From Streptomyces sp. NBC_00442 (GTDB lineage Bacteria; Actinomycetota; Actinomycetes; Streptomycetales; Streptomycetaceae), in the NCBI RefSeq assembly GCF_036014195.1, contig NZ_CP107918.1, positions 1,116,001 to 1,180,000 of the forward strand: a DNA stretch of 64,000 nucleotides, given 5' to 3'. Shown here in pieces: positions 17,783 to 27,364 of this stretch. The translations under genes were made by a program, and so were the position numbers. Numbering within the stretch: the stretch's first letter is position 1; every line of letters begins with the position of its first letter. A model generated the notes under the pieces. The model was not told where the DNA came from, did no database searches, and saw only the letters and a program-made list of their open reading frames with translations.

Positions 17783-18816
17783 GCTGTCGCCTCCGCCCGC
17801 TTGCGCACCCAGGCGTTGAGCAGGGTGGCGAGCAGGAGCATCGCTCCGAGGAAGAACTTGAACCAGTCGGGATTCCACTCCGCGTACACGATGCCCTTGC
17901 TGGTCATGCCGAAGATGAACGCGCCGACCGCGGAGCCGATCGCCGAGCCGTAGCCGCCGGTGATCAGGCAGCCGCCGATGACGGCCGCGATGATGTAGAT
18001 CAGCTCGTTGCCGACGCCCTCGCCCGACTGCACCACGTCGAACGAGAACAGCAGGTGCTGGCCGGAGATCCACGCCGCGAAAGCGACACCCATGTAGAGG
18101 CCGATCTTCGTCCTGAAGACCGGGACGCCGACCGCGCGGGCCGCGTCCGCACCGCCGCCGACCGCGAAGATCCAGTTGCCGAAGCGGGTCCGCAGCAGGA
18201 TCCAGGTGGCGGCCGCGACGAGCACGAACCACCACAGGATGGTGACCTTCAGGTCGACGGAGCCGATGCTCAGCTGCGAGGCGAAGAGCTTCTTCGCCGA
18301 CGCGAAGCCCTCCATGTCGGAGATGGACTTCGTCGAGACCGTGCCGCTGATCAGCTTGGTGAAGCCGAGGTTGAGGCCGGTCAGCATCAGGAACGTGCCC
18401 AGCGTGATGATGAAGCTGGGGAGCTTCGTGCGGGTCAGCATGAAGCCGTTGAACGCGCCGATGGCGACGGTGACGAGCAGGGAGACGGCCACGCCCACCC
18501 ACACGTTCGCCGTCATCTGGTAGCTGAACATCGACGAGACGAGCGCCGAAGTGGTCACGAGGACGCCCGCCGACAGGTCGAACTCGCCGCCGATCATGAG
18601 CAGCGCCACCGGCACCGCCATGATGCCGATCGTGGACGCCGCGTACAGCACGGTCGAGAGGCTGGAGGGCCGCAGGAAGCTGTCGGCGACGAGGGCGAAG
18701 AACAGGAAGACGGCGGCGGCGCCGACCACCGAGCCGAGTTCGGGGCGGCCCAGGAGCTTGCGCCAGACCGAGCGCGTCAACAGCCGCTCGTCCGCGCCCA
18801 GTTGCGTGGCGGTCAT
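17779..18816 (-). CDS. CUT2 sugar ABC transporter permease
   Basis: A 345-residue membrane protein of the RbsC/FrcC type, with about ten hydrophobic segments. Typical permease motifs are [18 protein letters not shown] near the middle-left and [21 protein letters not shown] in the cytoplasmic loop. Its ATG overlaps the TGA of the binding-protein gene by four bases and its own stop overlaps the ATPase start, so the three transporter genes are translationally coupled. Substrate unknown; family members carry ribose, fructose, xylose or inositol. Confidence 0.9.
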   Translation of the reverse strand: MTATQLGADERLLTRSVWRKLLGRPELGSVVGAAAVFLFFALVADSFLRPSSLSTVLYAASTIGIMAVPVALLMIGGEFDLSAGVLVTTSALVSSMFSYQMTANVWVGVAVSLLVTVAIGAFNGFMLTRTKLPSFIITLGTFLMLTGLNLGFTKLISGTVSTKSISDMEGFASAKKLFASQLSIGSVDLKVTILWWFVLVAAATWILLRTRFGNWIFAVGGGADAARAVGVPVFRTKIGLYMGVAFAAWISGQHLLFSFDVVQSGEGVGNELIYIIAAVIGGCLITGGYGSAIGSAVGAFIFGMTSKGIVYAEWNPDWFKFFLGAMLLLATLLNAWVRKRAEATA

Positions 18817-19829
18817 CGGGTCCCCCGCTGCGTGTACGCCTCCAGCTTGGCGGCCTGGTCCTTCGTGACGATCTGGGGTCCGGTCAGCACGGGGAGCCCG
18901 CCGCCGAGGACGTCGGCGTTGTACTTGTAGAGCCACAGGAGGTCGACGGCCTCGTATCCCTGGAGGTAGGGCTGCTGGTCGACGGCGAAGCCGAGGGTGC
19001 CGGACTTCAGGGACGCGGCCACCTTGGGGTTCAGGTCGAAGGTGTCGATCTCGGCGGAGCTGCCGGCCGACTCCTTGGCCTTGACCGCCGTGTCCGCGAA
19101 GGGTGCGCCGAGGGTGACCACGGCGTCGATGGACGGGTCGGCCTGGAGCTTCGCCTCGATCGAGGACTGCACGTCGGGCATGTTGGTGCCGGTGACGTAG
19201 AGGTTCTGGACCTCGCCCTTGAAGGTCTCCTTGGTGCCCGCGCAGCGCTGTTCGTGGCCGACGTTGCCCTGCTCGTGCAGGACGCAGAGGGCCTTCTTCC
19301 TGCCCCGCTTGGTGAGCTCGTCGCCGACGGCCTTGCCCGCGATGGTCTCGTCCTGGCCGATGTGGGTGAGCGCCCCGAACTCCTTGGACTTCTCCGAGCC
19401 CGAGTTCACGGTGATCACCGGGATCCCGGCCTTCTCGGCCTTGGCCACGACGTCCTTGAGCGCGTCCGGCTTCGCGAGCGTGACGATCAGCCCGTCGACC
19501 TTCTGGTCGATCGCGGCCTGCACGAACTGGGCCTGCTGCTGACCCTGGTCGCTGTGCGAGTAGAGGAAGTCGATGTTGTCCTTGACAGCGGCCTGCTTGG
19601 CGCCGCTCTGCACGATGTCCCAGAAGGTGTCGCCGTCGCCCGAGTGGGTGACCATCGCGATCTTCCAGCGGGGCGTGTTCACCGCGGCCCTGCCCTGGGC
19701 CTGCGCGGACTTGCGCGCGTCCTCGGCGCGCTTGCCGCCCGTGCTGCTGCACCCCGCCAAGGAGGCGGCACCGAGCACCACTGCCAGCACCGCGCCCATG
19801 GCGCGTACCCCTGTCCCAACCCTTGCCAC
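18813..19829 (-). CDS. Sugar-binding lipoprotein of the CUT2 transporter
   Basis: A 338-residue periplasmic-type binding protein. I chose GTG at 19829, preceded by GGAAGGG; ATG at 19799 is an alternative. The signal peptide ends in lipobox SLAGC, so it is lipid-anchored outside the membrane. The body is an RbsB/FrcB-like fold: [16 protein letters not shown], ...[20 protein letters not shown], and [12 protein letters not shown]. It is the first gene of the transporter operon, behind the GntR gene on the same strand. Confidence 0.85.
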   Translation of the reverse strand: MARVGTGVRAMGAVLAVVLGAASLAGCSSTGGKRAEDARKSAQAQGRAAVNTPRWKIAMVTHSGDGDTFWDIVQSGAKQAAVKDNIDFLYSHSDQGQQQAQFVQAAIDQKVDGLIVTLAKPDALKDVVAKAEKAGIPVITVNSGSEKSKEFGALTHIGQDETIAGKAVGDELTKRGRKKALCVLHEQGNVGHEQRCAGTKETFKGEVQNLYVTGTNMPDVQSSIEAKLQADPSIDAVVTLGAPFADTAVKAKESAGSSAEIDTFDLNPKVAASLKSGTLGFAVDQQPYLQGYEAVDLLWLYKYNADVLGGGLPVLTGPQIVTKDQAAKLEAYTQRGTR

Positions 19830-19949
19830 GACGCCGTGCCCTTCCTGCTGTACCACCGGGTGCCACCGGGGCTGGTCGGTCCCTGCCCCGGCCGCCCAAG
19901 TATGGGTCACGGGGGCTCCGCGGGCGCCCACCAGGTGACCCGTCGCGGC

Positions 19950-20702
19950 TCAGGGACGCACGAGGAGCTGGAACTCGAAGGAGTAGCGCGAGGCCCGGTA
20001 GAGGTGCGAGCCGAACTCGACGGCGCGGCCGGTGTCGTCGAACGTGGTGCGCTCCATGGTGAGCAGCGGCGCTCCGGCGGCCTCGGCCAGCAGGGCGGCC
20101 TCCTCGGCGGTGGCGGCCCGCGCCCCCACGGTCTGGCGCGCGCTGTGCAGGGTGATGCCCGCGCCCCGCATCAGGCGGTAGAGGCCGGTGCCCTCCAGGT
20201 ACGCGGTCTCCAGCGGCAGCAGCCCGGGGGGCAGATGGTTGCGCAGCCGCGCCATGGGCTCGCCGTGCGCGTACCGCAGCCGCTCCACGAGGTGTACGTC
20301 GCTGCCCTCGGCCACCCCGAGGGCGGCGGCGACCTCGGCGCCGGCCGGTTCGACGGTGTTGCGCAGCACGGTGGTGGCGGGTTTCTGGCCGGCCGCCTCC
20401 AGGTCGTCGTAGAGGCTGCTCAGTTCGAGCGGGCGCTTGACCTGGCTGTGCACGACCTGGGTGCCGACGCCGCGGCGGCGCACCAGGAGCCCCTTGTCGA
20501 CCAGCGCCTGGATGGCCTGGCGGACGGTGGGCCGGGACAGGCCGAGCCGCTGGGCCAGGTCGATCTCGTTGCCGAGGAGACTGCCGGGCGTGAGGGTGCC
20601 CTTTTCGATGGCCGCCTCCAGCTGCTGCGAGAGCTGGAAGTAGAGCGGGACCGGGCTGGTGCGGTCCACGCCGAGCTGGAGCGGGTGGGAGAAGTCCGCC
20701 AT
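19950..20702 (-). CDS. GntR/HutC-family regulator of the sugar operon
   Basis: A 250-residue regulator. The N-terminal winged helix (PLYFQLSQQLEAAIEKGTL, DLAQRLGLSRPTVRQAIQAL) is followed by a UTRA effector domain of the HutC type, with a typical end EFGSHLYRASRYSFEFQLLV. It lies upstream of the sugar transporter and divergent from a dehydrogenase gene, so it probably controls both, derepressed by a phosphorylated sugar. ATG at 20702 is the chosen start; an in-frame GTG at 20723 is also possible and neither has a strong ribosome-binding site. Confidence 0.85.
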   Translation of the reverse strand: MADFSHPLQLGVDRTSPVPLYFQLSQQLEAAIEKGTLTPGSLLGNEIDLAQRLGLSRPTVRQAIQALVDKGLLVRRRGVGTQVVHSQVKRPLELSSLYDDLEAAGQKPATTVLRNTVEPAGAEVAAALGVAEGSDVHLVERLRYAHGEPMARLRNHLPPGLLPLETAYLEGTGLYRLMRGAGITLHSARQTVGARAATAEEAALLAEAAGAPLLTMERTTFDDTGRAVEFGSHLYRASRYSFEFQLLVRP

Positions 20703-20773
20703 GGGTCTTGGCTGCTTGGGCACCCGGCGAGCGTAGTGCGCCGGGCATGTTGACGGGAAGTCGTGAAGTCCGG

Positions 20774-20795
20774 TTGTCAGGACAAAGTCTTGACA
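20774..20795. promoter_or_regulatory. Candidate GntR operator and -35 element
   Basis: In the 120-base divergent space, GTCAGGAC-AAA-GTCTTGAC (20776-20794) is an 8-3-8 inverted repeat with one mismatch, overlapped by the exact palindrome TTGTCAGGACAA. A TTGACA hexamer at 20790-20795 could be the -35 of the dehydrogenase promoter, so a bound repressor would block it. Confidence 0.55.
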
Positions 20796-20824
20796 GGGCG
20801 CCCCGCCGCGGCCACGGTGAGCCC

Positions 20825-21826
20825 ATGCGCATCGCAGTGATCGGGACGGGGCGGATCGGCGCCTTCCACGCGGGCGTTCTCGCCCGTCATCCCCAGGTCG
20901 AGGAGGTGGTGGTCGCGGACGCCGACGCGACGCGGGCCGCTTCTGTCGCCGCCCTGACCGGGGCCACCGCGGTGACCACCGTGCCGCAGGCGTTCACCGG
21001 CGTCGACGCGGTGGTGATCGCCTCGGCGACCGCCGCGCACGCCGGGCTCGTCGCGACGGCCGCGGGCGCGGGCCTGCCCGCCTTCTGCGAGAAACCGATC
21101 GCCCTGGACGTGCCGGGCACGCTGGAGACGCTCCGCGCGGTCGAGACGGCGGGCACCGAGCTCCAGCTGGGCTTCATGCGCCGCTTCGACGCCGGATACG
21201 TCCGGGCCCGTGACCTGGTGCGCTCGGGGCGGCTCGGCCGGCTGCACACCGTACGGGCGATGACGTCCGACCCGGCGCCGCCGCCGGCCGCGTATCTGCC
21301 GCTGTCCGGCGGGCTCTACCGCGATTGTCTCGTCCATGACTTCGACATCGTGCGCTGGGTGACGGGCCGTGAGGTCGTCGAGGTGTACGCGACGGGCTCG
21401 GACGCCGGGCCCGCGATGTTCCGCGCGGCCGGCGACATCGACACCGCGGCCGTCGTCCTCACCCTGGACGACGGCACCCTCGTGAGCGCCACGGCCACCC
21501 GCTGCAACGGCGCGGGGTACGACGTACGGCTCGAACTGGCGGGAGAGCGGGACCAGTTCGCGGTGGGCCTGGACGACCGCACTCCGCTGACCTCGGCCGA
21601 GCCGCACGGCGCGGACCGCCCCGGCAAGCCGTGGACCGGCTTCCTCGAACGCTTCGGCCCCGCCTACGAGGCGGAGCTGGACGCCTTCGTCCGCCTCGTG
21701 CGGGGCGAGGCGGCAAATCCGTGCGACGGCCGGGACGCCCTGCACGCCCTGCGCATCGCCGAGGCGTGCGAGGTGTCGCGCGGAGAGCGGCGGGTGGTGG
21801 AGGTCGCGGAGATCCCGGGCGGCTGA
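20825..21826 (+). CDS. Gfo/Idh/MocA oxidoreductase (inositol dehydrogenase-like)
   Basis: A 333-residue NAD(P)-dependent dehydrogenase. It has the Rossmann start MRIAVIGTGRIGAFHAGVLA, the CEKPIALDV motif with the conserved lysine, and HDFDIVRWVTGREV with the active-site His/Asp region. Closest by eye to inositol 2-dehydrogenase and related polyol dehydrogenases. It is divergent from the GntR-sugar ABC operon and shares its control region, so it may oxidise the imported sugar or polyol. It ends one base before the convergent P450 gene. Confidence 0.85.
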   Translation: MRIAVIGTGRIGAFHAGVLARHPQVEEVVVADADATRAASVAALTGATAVTTVPQAFTGVDAVVIASATAAHAGLVATAAGAGLPAFCEKPIALDVPGTLETLRAVETAGTELQLGFMRRFDAGYVRARDLVRSGRLGRLHTVRAMTSDPAPPPAAYLPLSGGLYRDCLVHDFDIVRWVTGREVVEVYATGSDAGPAMFRAAGDIDTAAVVLTLDDGTLVSATATRCNGAGYDVRLELAGERDQFAVGLDDRTPLTSAEPHGADRPGKPWTGFLERFGPAYEAELDAFVRLVRGEAANPCDGRDALHALRIAEACEVSRGERRVVEVAEIPGG

Positions 21827-21827
21827 G

Positions 21828-23030
21828 CTACCAGCGCACCGGCAGGCGCTCCGGGCCCCGGATCATCATGCCGGTGCGCCACGCGAGGGCCGCCGGATGG
21901 ATGTCGAGCGCCAGGTCCGGGCAGCGGTCGAGCAGGGCGCGCACCGCGACGCGCGCTTCGAGACGGGCCAGTGGCGCGCCCAGGCAGTAGTGGATGCCGT
22001 GCCCGAAGGCGACGTGGCCGCGGGCGTCGCGACGGATGTCGAACCGGTCCGGTTCCGCGAAGCGCGCCGGGTCTCGGTCGGCGTCGGCGAGCGCCACGAG
22101 GACCACTTCGCCGCCGCCGGGGATCAGCGTTCCGGCGATCTCGACGGGGTCCTTGGTGAAGCGGTACGTGGGCGTCTCGACCGGGCCGTCGTAGCGCAGC
22201 ATCTCCTCCACCGCGTTGTCGATGAGCCCGTCGAAGTCGGCCCGCAGCGCGGCCAGTTGGCCGGGGTGGCCGAGCAGGGCCAGCATGCCGTTGGAGATGA
22301 GGTTGACGGTGGTCTCGTGGCCCGCGACCAGGAGCAGCCAGGCCATGCCGAGGAGTTCGTCCTGGGACAGGCGGTCGCCGCCCTCCTCGTCGGCGGTGTG
22401 GATCAGCGCGCTGATGAGGTCGTCGCCGGGGCTCGCGCGCTTGTCCTCGAGAAGATGGGTCAGATAGTCGTTGACCGCCTTTGCGGCGGCGAGGCGGTCG
22501 TCGAGCAGGGGTGCCGCGAGGGAGGCGTTGGACCACCGGCGGAAGGCGTCCTGGTCGAGCGTGGGGACGCCGATCAGCTCGCAGATGACGGTGATCGGCA
22601 GCGGGAAGGCCAGCGCCTCGACGAGGTCGGCGCGGCGGTCGGGGGCGGTCAGCATGGCGTCGACGAAACCGTCGGCCATCTCCCGCACCCGCGGGCCCAG
22701 TTCCTCCACGCGGCGCGGCGTGAAGTGGCGGGTCACCAGCCGGCGCAGCCGGGTGTGGGCCGGCGCGTCGGAGCTGAGCATGGTGGGGCCGGAGGAGACC
22801 TGGCGCACGCCCGAGCCGGGCGCGGCGTTGCGCCACTCCTTGCTCAGCCGGTCGTCGGCGAGGACGGCGCGCCCGGCCTCGTACCCCACGACGAGCCAGG
22901 CGTCGGCTCCTTCGGGCATCCGGATGCGGTGCACGGGGCCCCGGGCCCGCAGCTCGGCGTAGACGGGGTAGGGGTCGCGGGTGAAGTCCTCACCCAGCGC
23001 GGCGAGATCGACTACGGCGTCGTGGGTCAA
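21828..23030 (-). CDS. Cytochrome P450
   Basis: A 400-residue class I bacterial P450. Oxygen-binding I-helix LLVAGHETTVNL, K-helix EEMLR, and haem loop FGHGIHYCLGAPLAR with the thiolate cysteine are all present. TTG at 23030 is the start, seven bases after GGAAGGGG. It resembles CYP107/CYP105-type hydroxylases. No ferredoxin gene is adjacent, so electrons must come from elsewhere. It is a paralogue of the P450 at 24033-25220; the two lie on the same strand with one unrelated gene between them. Confidence 0.9.
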   Translation of the reverse strand: MTHDAVVDLAALGEDFTRDPYPVYAELRARGPVHRIRMPEGADAWLVVGYEAGRAVLADDRLSKEWRNAAPGSGVRQVSSGPTMLSSDAPAHTRLRRLVTRHFTPRRVEELGPRVREMADGFVDAMLTAPDRRADLVEALAFPLPITVICELIGVPTLDQDAFRRWSNASLAAPLLDDRLAAAKAVNDYLTHLLEDKRASPGDDLISALIHTADEEGGDRLSQDELLGMAWLLLVAGHETTVNLISNGMLALLGHPGQLAALRADFDGLIDNAVEEMLRYDGPVETPTYRFTKDPVEIAGTLIPGGGEVVLVALADADRDPARFAEPDRFDIRRDARGHVAFGHGIHYCLGAPLARLEARVAVRALLDRCPDLALDIHPAALAWRTGMMIRGPERLPVRW

Positions 23031-23260
23031 CGCGTGCCCCTTCCGGGCGATGGGGTGAACACGGCGGACGATACGGCGCCCCGCGCGGGCCCGCACGGCC
23101 TTTGCGCACCCTCCTCGCACCCGAGCGCCAGGGCCGCGGGGCGCGGCTGCCGCGTCGGAGCACCTCGCGCGGCCGGCCGACGGCTGTCCCCCCGTCGGCC
23201 GCCCCCTGTCTCCCCGCTGGTCCGCCGGACTTCTACCCTGGTGGGAGCAAGGGAGGCAAG

Positions 23261-24031
23261 GTGCTGAAGCGTTGGTGGTTCATGGAGCGGCTGCGCCCCA
23301 CCGTGCCCGAGCAGCGGGGCGGGGAGCTCTCCAAGGAGCGGCAGCAGCTGGTCCTCGACGAGTGGGCCGCGGCCCGTGAGCGGCTCGACCGGCTCGTGTC
23401 GGCGCGGGTGGCGGCCGTGGGCGACGTCCTGCGCACGGCCGAACTCCCGCTGAACCGGGACCCGTCGAGCGGTCCGGCCGGCGATCCGGTCGCCGATTCC
23501 GACTGCACCTGGGCCTTCGACGCCTATCAGGCCGCGGGCAAGCTCGTCGACGAGGCGGCCGACCTGCCCGACCTCGCGGCGGCCGCGGTCCTCGCCGACC
23601 GCGCCCTCGAACGGTTCGCCGCGGCCCACGCCCGCGCCGCCGGGCAGCCCGCCCCCAGGGCCGCACGGCGCTGCTTCTACAACCCGCTGCACGAGGCGGC
23701 CGAGGACGCCCACTCCCCCGTACGCAAACAGCACCGGCAGCGGGCCAGGCGGCGCTCCGGGCCGCGCGAGGCGGCGGCGGACCGGCGCCCCGCCTGCCCG
23801 TCGTGCCGCCGGGCGATCCTGGCCGGGCAGACGCCGGACGTCCTGCCCGCGCTCGTCCCCGTGAAGCTGTCGCGGCTGCGCACGGCCCGGGTACTCGTGC
23901 CGTACTACTCGGTGCCGCAGCAGTGGTCCCTGTGGTCGCTCTGCGTCTGCGGCGCCTACGGCGACGAGTGGCCCTCGCTCGTGCTGCGCGGCGAGCACCG
24001 CAAGCGGGCGGCGGCCGCCCGCAAGGCGTGA
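23261..24031 (+). CDS. Hypothetical protein with paired cysteines
   Basis: A 256-residue soluble protein I do not recognise. GTG at 23261 follows GGGAGG. The N-terminal part is helical and charged (RLRPTVPEQRGGELSKERQQ). Later come an HEAAEDAHSPV segment, a basic stretch (KQHRQRARRRSG), CPSCRRAI and SLCVCGAYGDEW. The CPSC and CVC pairs could bind a metal. It is inserted between two P450 genes on the opposite strand and ends one base from the downstream P450 stop. Confidence 0.75.
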   Translation: MLKRWWFMERLRPTVPEQRGGELSKERQQLVLDEWAAARERLDRLVSARVAAVGDVLRTAELPLNRDPSSGPAGDPVADSDCTWAFDAYQAAGKLVDEAADLPDLAAAAVLADRALERFAAAHARAAGQPAPRAARRCFYNPLHEAAEDAHSPVRKQHRQRARRRSGPREAAADRRPACPSCRRAILAGQTPDVLPALVPVKLSRLRTARVLVPYYSVPQQWSLWSLCVCGAYGDEWPSLVLRGEHRKRAAAARKA

Positions 24032-24032
24032 G

Positions 24033-25220
24033 TCACCAGCGCACCGGCAGATGCCGCGCGCCGCGGATCAGCATGCCGGGCAGCCATTCCAACTCGTCCG
24101 TCCTGACGTCGAGTTGGAGCTCGGGTACACGCTCCAGGAGGGTACGGACGGCGATCCGGCCCTCCATGCGGGCGAGCGGGGCGCCGAGGCAGAAGTGGAT
24201 GCCGTGGCCGAAGGCGAGGTGGCTCTGCGGGGGGCGGCGGATGTCGAAGCGGTCCGGGTCCTGGTGGCGCAGCGGGTCACGGCCGGCCGACGCGAGGGCG
24301 ACCAGGACGGGCGCGCCCGCCGGGACGACGACCTCGCCGATCCGGACGGGCTCGCGGGCGAAGCGGTACGTGGCGGTCTCGACGGGGCCGTCGTAGCGCA
24401 GCATCTCCTCGACGGCGCCGTCGATCAGTCCGTCGAAGTCGGCCCGCAGGGCGGCGAGTTGGTCCGGGTGGGTGAGCAGGGCGCGTACGCCGTTGGAGAT
24501 GAGGTTGACGGTCGTCTCGTGGCCCGCGACGAGCAACAGGAACGCCATGCCGATGAGTTCGTCATGGGACAGCTGGTCGCCGTCCTCGTGGCGGGCGCGG
24601 ATCAAGGCGCTCAGGAGGTCGTCGGCGGGGCCGGAGCAGCGCTTGTCCTCGATCAGCTCGGCCAGGTACTCGCCGATCCTGCCGACGGCGGCGGGCCCCT
24701 CGTCGCCGGAGAGCGGCGCGACGGCCTGGTTGGACAGCACGCGGAACGCCTCGCGGTCGAGGTCGGGCACGCCGACGAGCTCGCTGATGACGGTCATGGG
24801 CAGCGGGAAGGCGAGCGCGTCGACAAGGTCGGCGGTGCGGCCGGGAGCGGCCAGCATGGCGTCGAGCAGACCGTCGGTGACGGCCTGGACGCGGGGGCGC
24901 AGCGCCTCGACGCGGCGCGGGGTGAACTCCCGCGCGACCAGCTTGCGCAGCCGGGTGTGCTGTGGCGGGTCGGTCTCCAGCATGTTGGCGCTGGCGGGCA
25001 GTTCGACGTAGCCCGTCTCGGCCAGTGGCCGCCAGTCCTTGGCGAGGCGCGGGTCGGCGAGCGCGGCCCGTGCCGCCTCGTGGCCGACGACCAGCCAGAC
25101 CTCGTCACCCGCCGGCGTACGCACCGCGTGGACCGGCCCCGCGGCGCGCAGCTTGGCGTACATCGCATAGGGATCGGCGTTGAATTCCTCGGCGTGCTCA
25201 CTGAGATCGACCACCGTCAT
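24033..25220 (-). CDS. Cytochrome P450 (paralogue)
   Basis: A 395-residue P450 starting MTVVDLSEHAEEFNADPYAM. It has LLVAGHETTVNLISNG, EEMLRYDGPVET and the haem loop FGHGIHFCLGAPLARMEG. It is clearly a paralogue of the P450 at 21828: long stretches around the I, K and haem regions are nearly identical, while the substrate-recognition loops near residues 75-90 and 165-190 differ. The role is probably hydroxylation of a lipid or secondary metabolite; substrate unknown. Confidence 0.9.
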   Translation of the reverse strand: MTVVDLSEHAEEFNADPYAMYAKLRAAGPVHAVRTPAGDEVWLVVGHEAARAALADPRLAKDWRPLAETGYVELPASANMLETDPPQHTRLRKLVAREFTPRRVEALRPRVQAVTDGLLDAMLAAPGRTADLVDALAFPLPMTVISELVGVPDLDREAFRVLSNQAVAPLSGDEGPAAVGRIGEYLAELIEDKRCSGPADDLLSALIRARHEDGDQLSHDELIGMAFLLLVAGHETTVNLISNGVRALLTHPDQLAALRADFDGLIDGAVEEMLRYDGPVETATYRFAREPVRIGEVVVPAGAPVLVALASAGRDPLRHQDPDRFDIRRPPQSHLAFGHGIHFCLGAPLARMEGRIAVRTLLERVPELQLDVRTDELEWLPGMLIRGARHLPVRW

Positions 25221-25246
25221 GGCCCCGCCCTCCGTTCGGTTGCCGG

Positions 25247-25930
25247 TCAGCCTACGTCGCCGTCCGGGCCGTCGAGCAGCCCGGCGTCGTGCACCAACAG
25301 GGCGATCTGCACACGGTTGTTGAGGCCGAGCTTGGCCAGGACGCGCGACACGTGGGTCTTCACGGTGGGCACGCTCAGATACAGCCGGGCGGAGATCTCG
25401 GCGTTCGAGTGGCCGCGGCCGACCGCGACGGCGACCTCCCGTTCGCGTTCCGCGAGCAGCGCCAGGCGTGCGCGGGCGCGGGCGGTCCGGTCGCCGGGAG
25501 CGGCCGCCGCGCCGGCCACCTGGGCCATCAGCCGGCGCGTGACGGCGGGCGAGAGCACGGGATCGCCCGCGGCGACGCGTCGTACGGCGGAGACGATCTC
25601 GGCGGGCGGCGTGTCCTTGAGGACGAATCCGGCGGCTCCGGCCCGCAGGGCCCGCAGCACCTGTTCGTCGGCGTGGAACGTGGTCAGGACGATGACCTCG
25701 GGGGCGTCGGGGCGGGCACGCAGCGTCCCGGTGGCGGTGAGGCCGTCGACGCGGGGCATGCGGATGTCCATGAGTACGACGTCCGGCCGCCGTTCCAGGG
25801 CGAGTTGAGCGACCTCGTCGCCGTCGGATGCCTCACCGACGATCTCGATGTCCTCGGCGCCGCCGAGCATGAGCGTGAGGCCCGCGCGGACCAGGGGGTC
25901 GTCGTCGACGATGAGCAGGCGGATGGTCAT
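25247..25930 (-). CDS. NarL/LuxR-type response regulator
   Basis: A 227-residue response regulator. The receiver domain has LLIVDDDPLVRAG, the phosphorylation Asp in VVLMDIRMPRVDG, and VLKDTPP near the signalling lysine. The C-terminal LuxR HTH reads EREREVAVAVGRGHSNAEIS...SVPTVKTHVSRVLAKLGL. Its ATG overlaps the histidine kinase stop by four bases, so both are made together. The targets are not known; the P450s or the DMT exporter nearby are candidates by position only. Confidence 0.9.
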   Translation of the reverse strand: MTIRLLIVDDDPLVRAGLTLMLGGAEDIEIVGEASDGDEVAQLALERRPDVVLMDIRMPRVDGLTATGTLRARPDAPEVIVLTTFHADEQVLRALRAGAAGFVLKDTPPAEIVSAVRRVAAGDPVLSPAVTRRLMAQVAGAAAAPGDRTARARARLALLAEREREVAVAVGRGHSNAEISARLYLSVPTVKTHVSRVLAKLGLNNRVQIALLVHDAGLLDGPDGDVG

Positions 25931-27150
25931 GACGGCCACGGTAGCCAGGCCACGACCGTGAAGGAGCCGTCGGGCCCGGGGCCGTGGTCGAGCCGGCCGC
26001 CGGCGAGGGCGGCGCGTTCGGTGAGGCCGATGAGGCCCTGCCCGGATCCGGGCACCGCGGGCACCGGGCCCGGGGGCGCCGGGTTGCGCACCTCGACGGT
26101 GAGCCCGTCGCCCGGATGGCCGGTGACCGTGACGGTGACCTCGGCGCCCGGCGCGTGCTTGCGGGCGTTGGTGAGGGCCTCCTGGGCGATGCGGTAGGCG
26201 TTGCGCCCCGTGGCGGCGGGCACACCGGAGGCGTCCGGGATCCGGCTGTCGAGCGCCACCTCCATCCCGGCCTCGCGGGATTCGGCGATGAGCGCGCCGA
26301 GGGTGGCGAGCGTCGGCTGGGGCCGGTCGTCGGCGCCCTCGCCGGGGCTGCGCAGCACGCCGATGATCTGGCGCAGGTCCTGGAGCGCCTCGTGCGCACT
26401 GTCCCGGATGACGCCGGCTGCCCTCGCGACCTCGGCGGGCGGCGCGTCGGGCCGGAATTCGAGGGCGCCGGCGTGCACGGAGAGCAGGGTGAGCCGGTGG
26501 GCCAGTACGTCGTGCATCTCGCGGGCGATGGCCTCGCGGGCGAGCCGCTGCGCGTTCTCGGCCCGCAGCACCGCCTCGGCCTCGGCACGGGCGGCGCGTT
26601 CGCGCAGCGCCACGACGAGCTGGCGCCGGGAGCGTACGAGCATGCCCCACCCGGTGACCAGCAGGACGAGGACCGTGCCCACGACGGCGTTGGTGAGCAG
26701 GCTGGTCGTGGGGTCCGGGCGCAGGACGGGCTGCAGCACCGAACTGATCACGGCGGCGCCGCTCACCGCGAGCACGACGGGCTTGAACGGCCGGTGCACG
26801 GCGAGGCTGAACAGGGCGACCAGGAACGCGCCGGACGCGACCGGCGCGACCAGCGACACCACGACGAGACCCGCCGCGAGCGCCACCGGCCGGCGGCGCC
26901 GCAGCCATACCGCGCAGCAGGCGGCGGCCCCCACCAGCTGGTCCAGCAGGAGCGTGGTGCCGGAGTAGCCGGGCGTCCTGTCGAGCGTGTCGGCGGTGAG
27001 CATGCCGATCAGGACGGCGGCGGCGAAGACGCAGAGGTCGACGGCCCAGTCGCGTACGGTGCGCCGCGGCCTCGCCCGGTCGCCGGGCAGCTCGGGGTCG
27101 GCCACCGCCGAGGGCAGCAGCCAGTGGAACTCCGGTCCAGCACGTGTCAT
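25927..27150 (-). CDS. HisKA_3-type sensor histidine kinase
   Basis: A 407-residue kinase. The N-terminal half has several transmembrane helices (about residues 35-165, arranged as DLCVFAAAVLIGML, LLDQLVGAAACCAVWL, LAAGLVVVSLVAPVAS and others) without a large extracellular sensor. A coiled linker leads to the H-box AIAREMHDVLAHRLTLLSVH and a HATPase region (EALTNARKHAPGA, GQGLIGLTERAALAGG). The start at 27150 (MTRAGPEFHWLL) is my choice; the frame is open to 27192. It pairs with the overlapping NarL-type regulator. Confidence 0.85.
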   Translation of the reverse strand: MTRAGPEFHWLLPSAVADPELPGDRARPRRTVRDWAVDLCVFAAAVLIGMLTADTLDRTPGYSGTTLLLDQLVGAAACCAVWLRRRRPVALAAGLVVVSLVAPVASGAFLVALFSLAVHRPFKPVVLAVSGAAVISSVLQPVLRPDPTTSLLTNAVVGTVLVLLVTGWGMLVRSRRQLVVALRERAARAEAEAVLRAENAQRLAREAIAREMHDVLAHRLTLLSVHAGALEFRPDAPPAEVARAAGVIRDSAHEALQDLRQIIGVLRSPGEGADDRPQPTLATLGALIAESREAGMEVALDSRIPDASGVPAATGRNAYRIAQEALTNARKHAPGAEVTVTVTGHPGDGLTVEVRNPAPPGPVPAVPGSGQGLIGLTERAALAGGRLDHGPGPDGSFTVVAWLPWPS

Positions 27151-27364
27151 GTCGACAAAGTTACGCAGCTCGGCGGCCCGCCGGCGCGGCACGGGCGCGG
27201 CGCGCTACCAAAGTCGCGGGACCGAAGACTTTGGACGGGGCGGTGGCGTTCCGGTGGCCGGCGCGGCGGACCGCGGGCGGCCGGAGCGACGGCCCGGCGG
27301 CGCACGCGGCGGCCCGGCACCTCACTCGACGGCCCGGCGCCTCACACGCGACGCGTGCCGCGGC

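Noticed and set aside
26201..26968. Plus-strand ORF within the histidine kinase
   Set aside because: Ser/Arg-rich shadow; the kinase frame contains the H-box and ATPase motifs.
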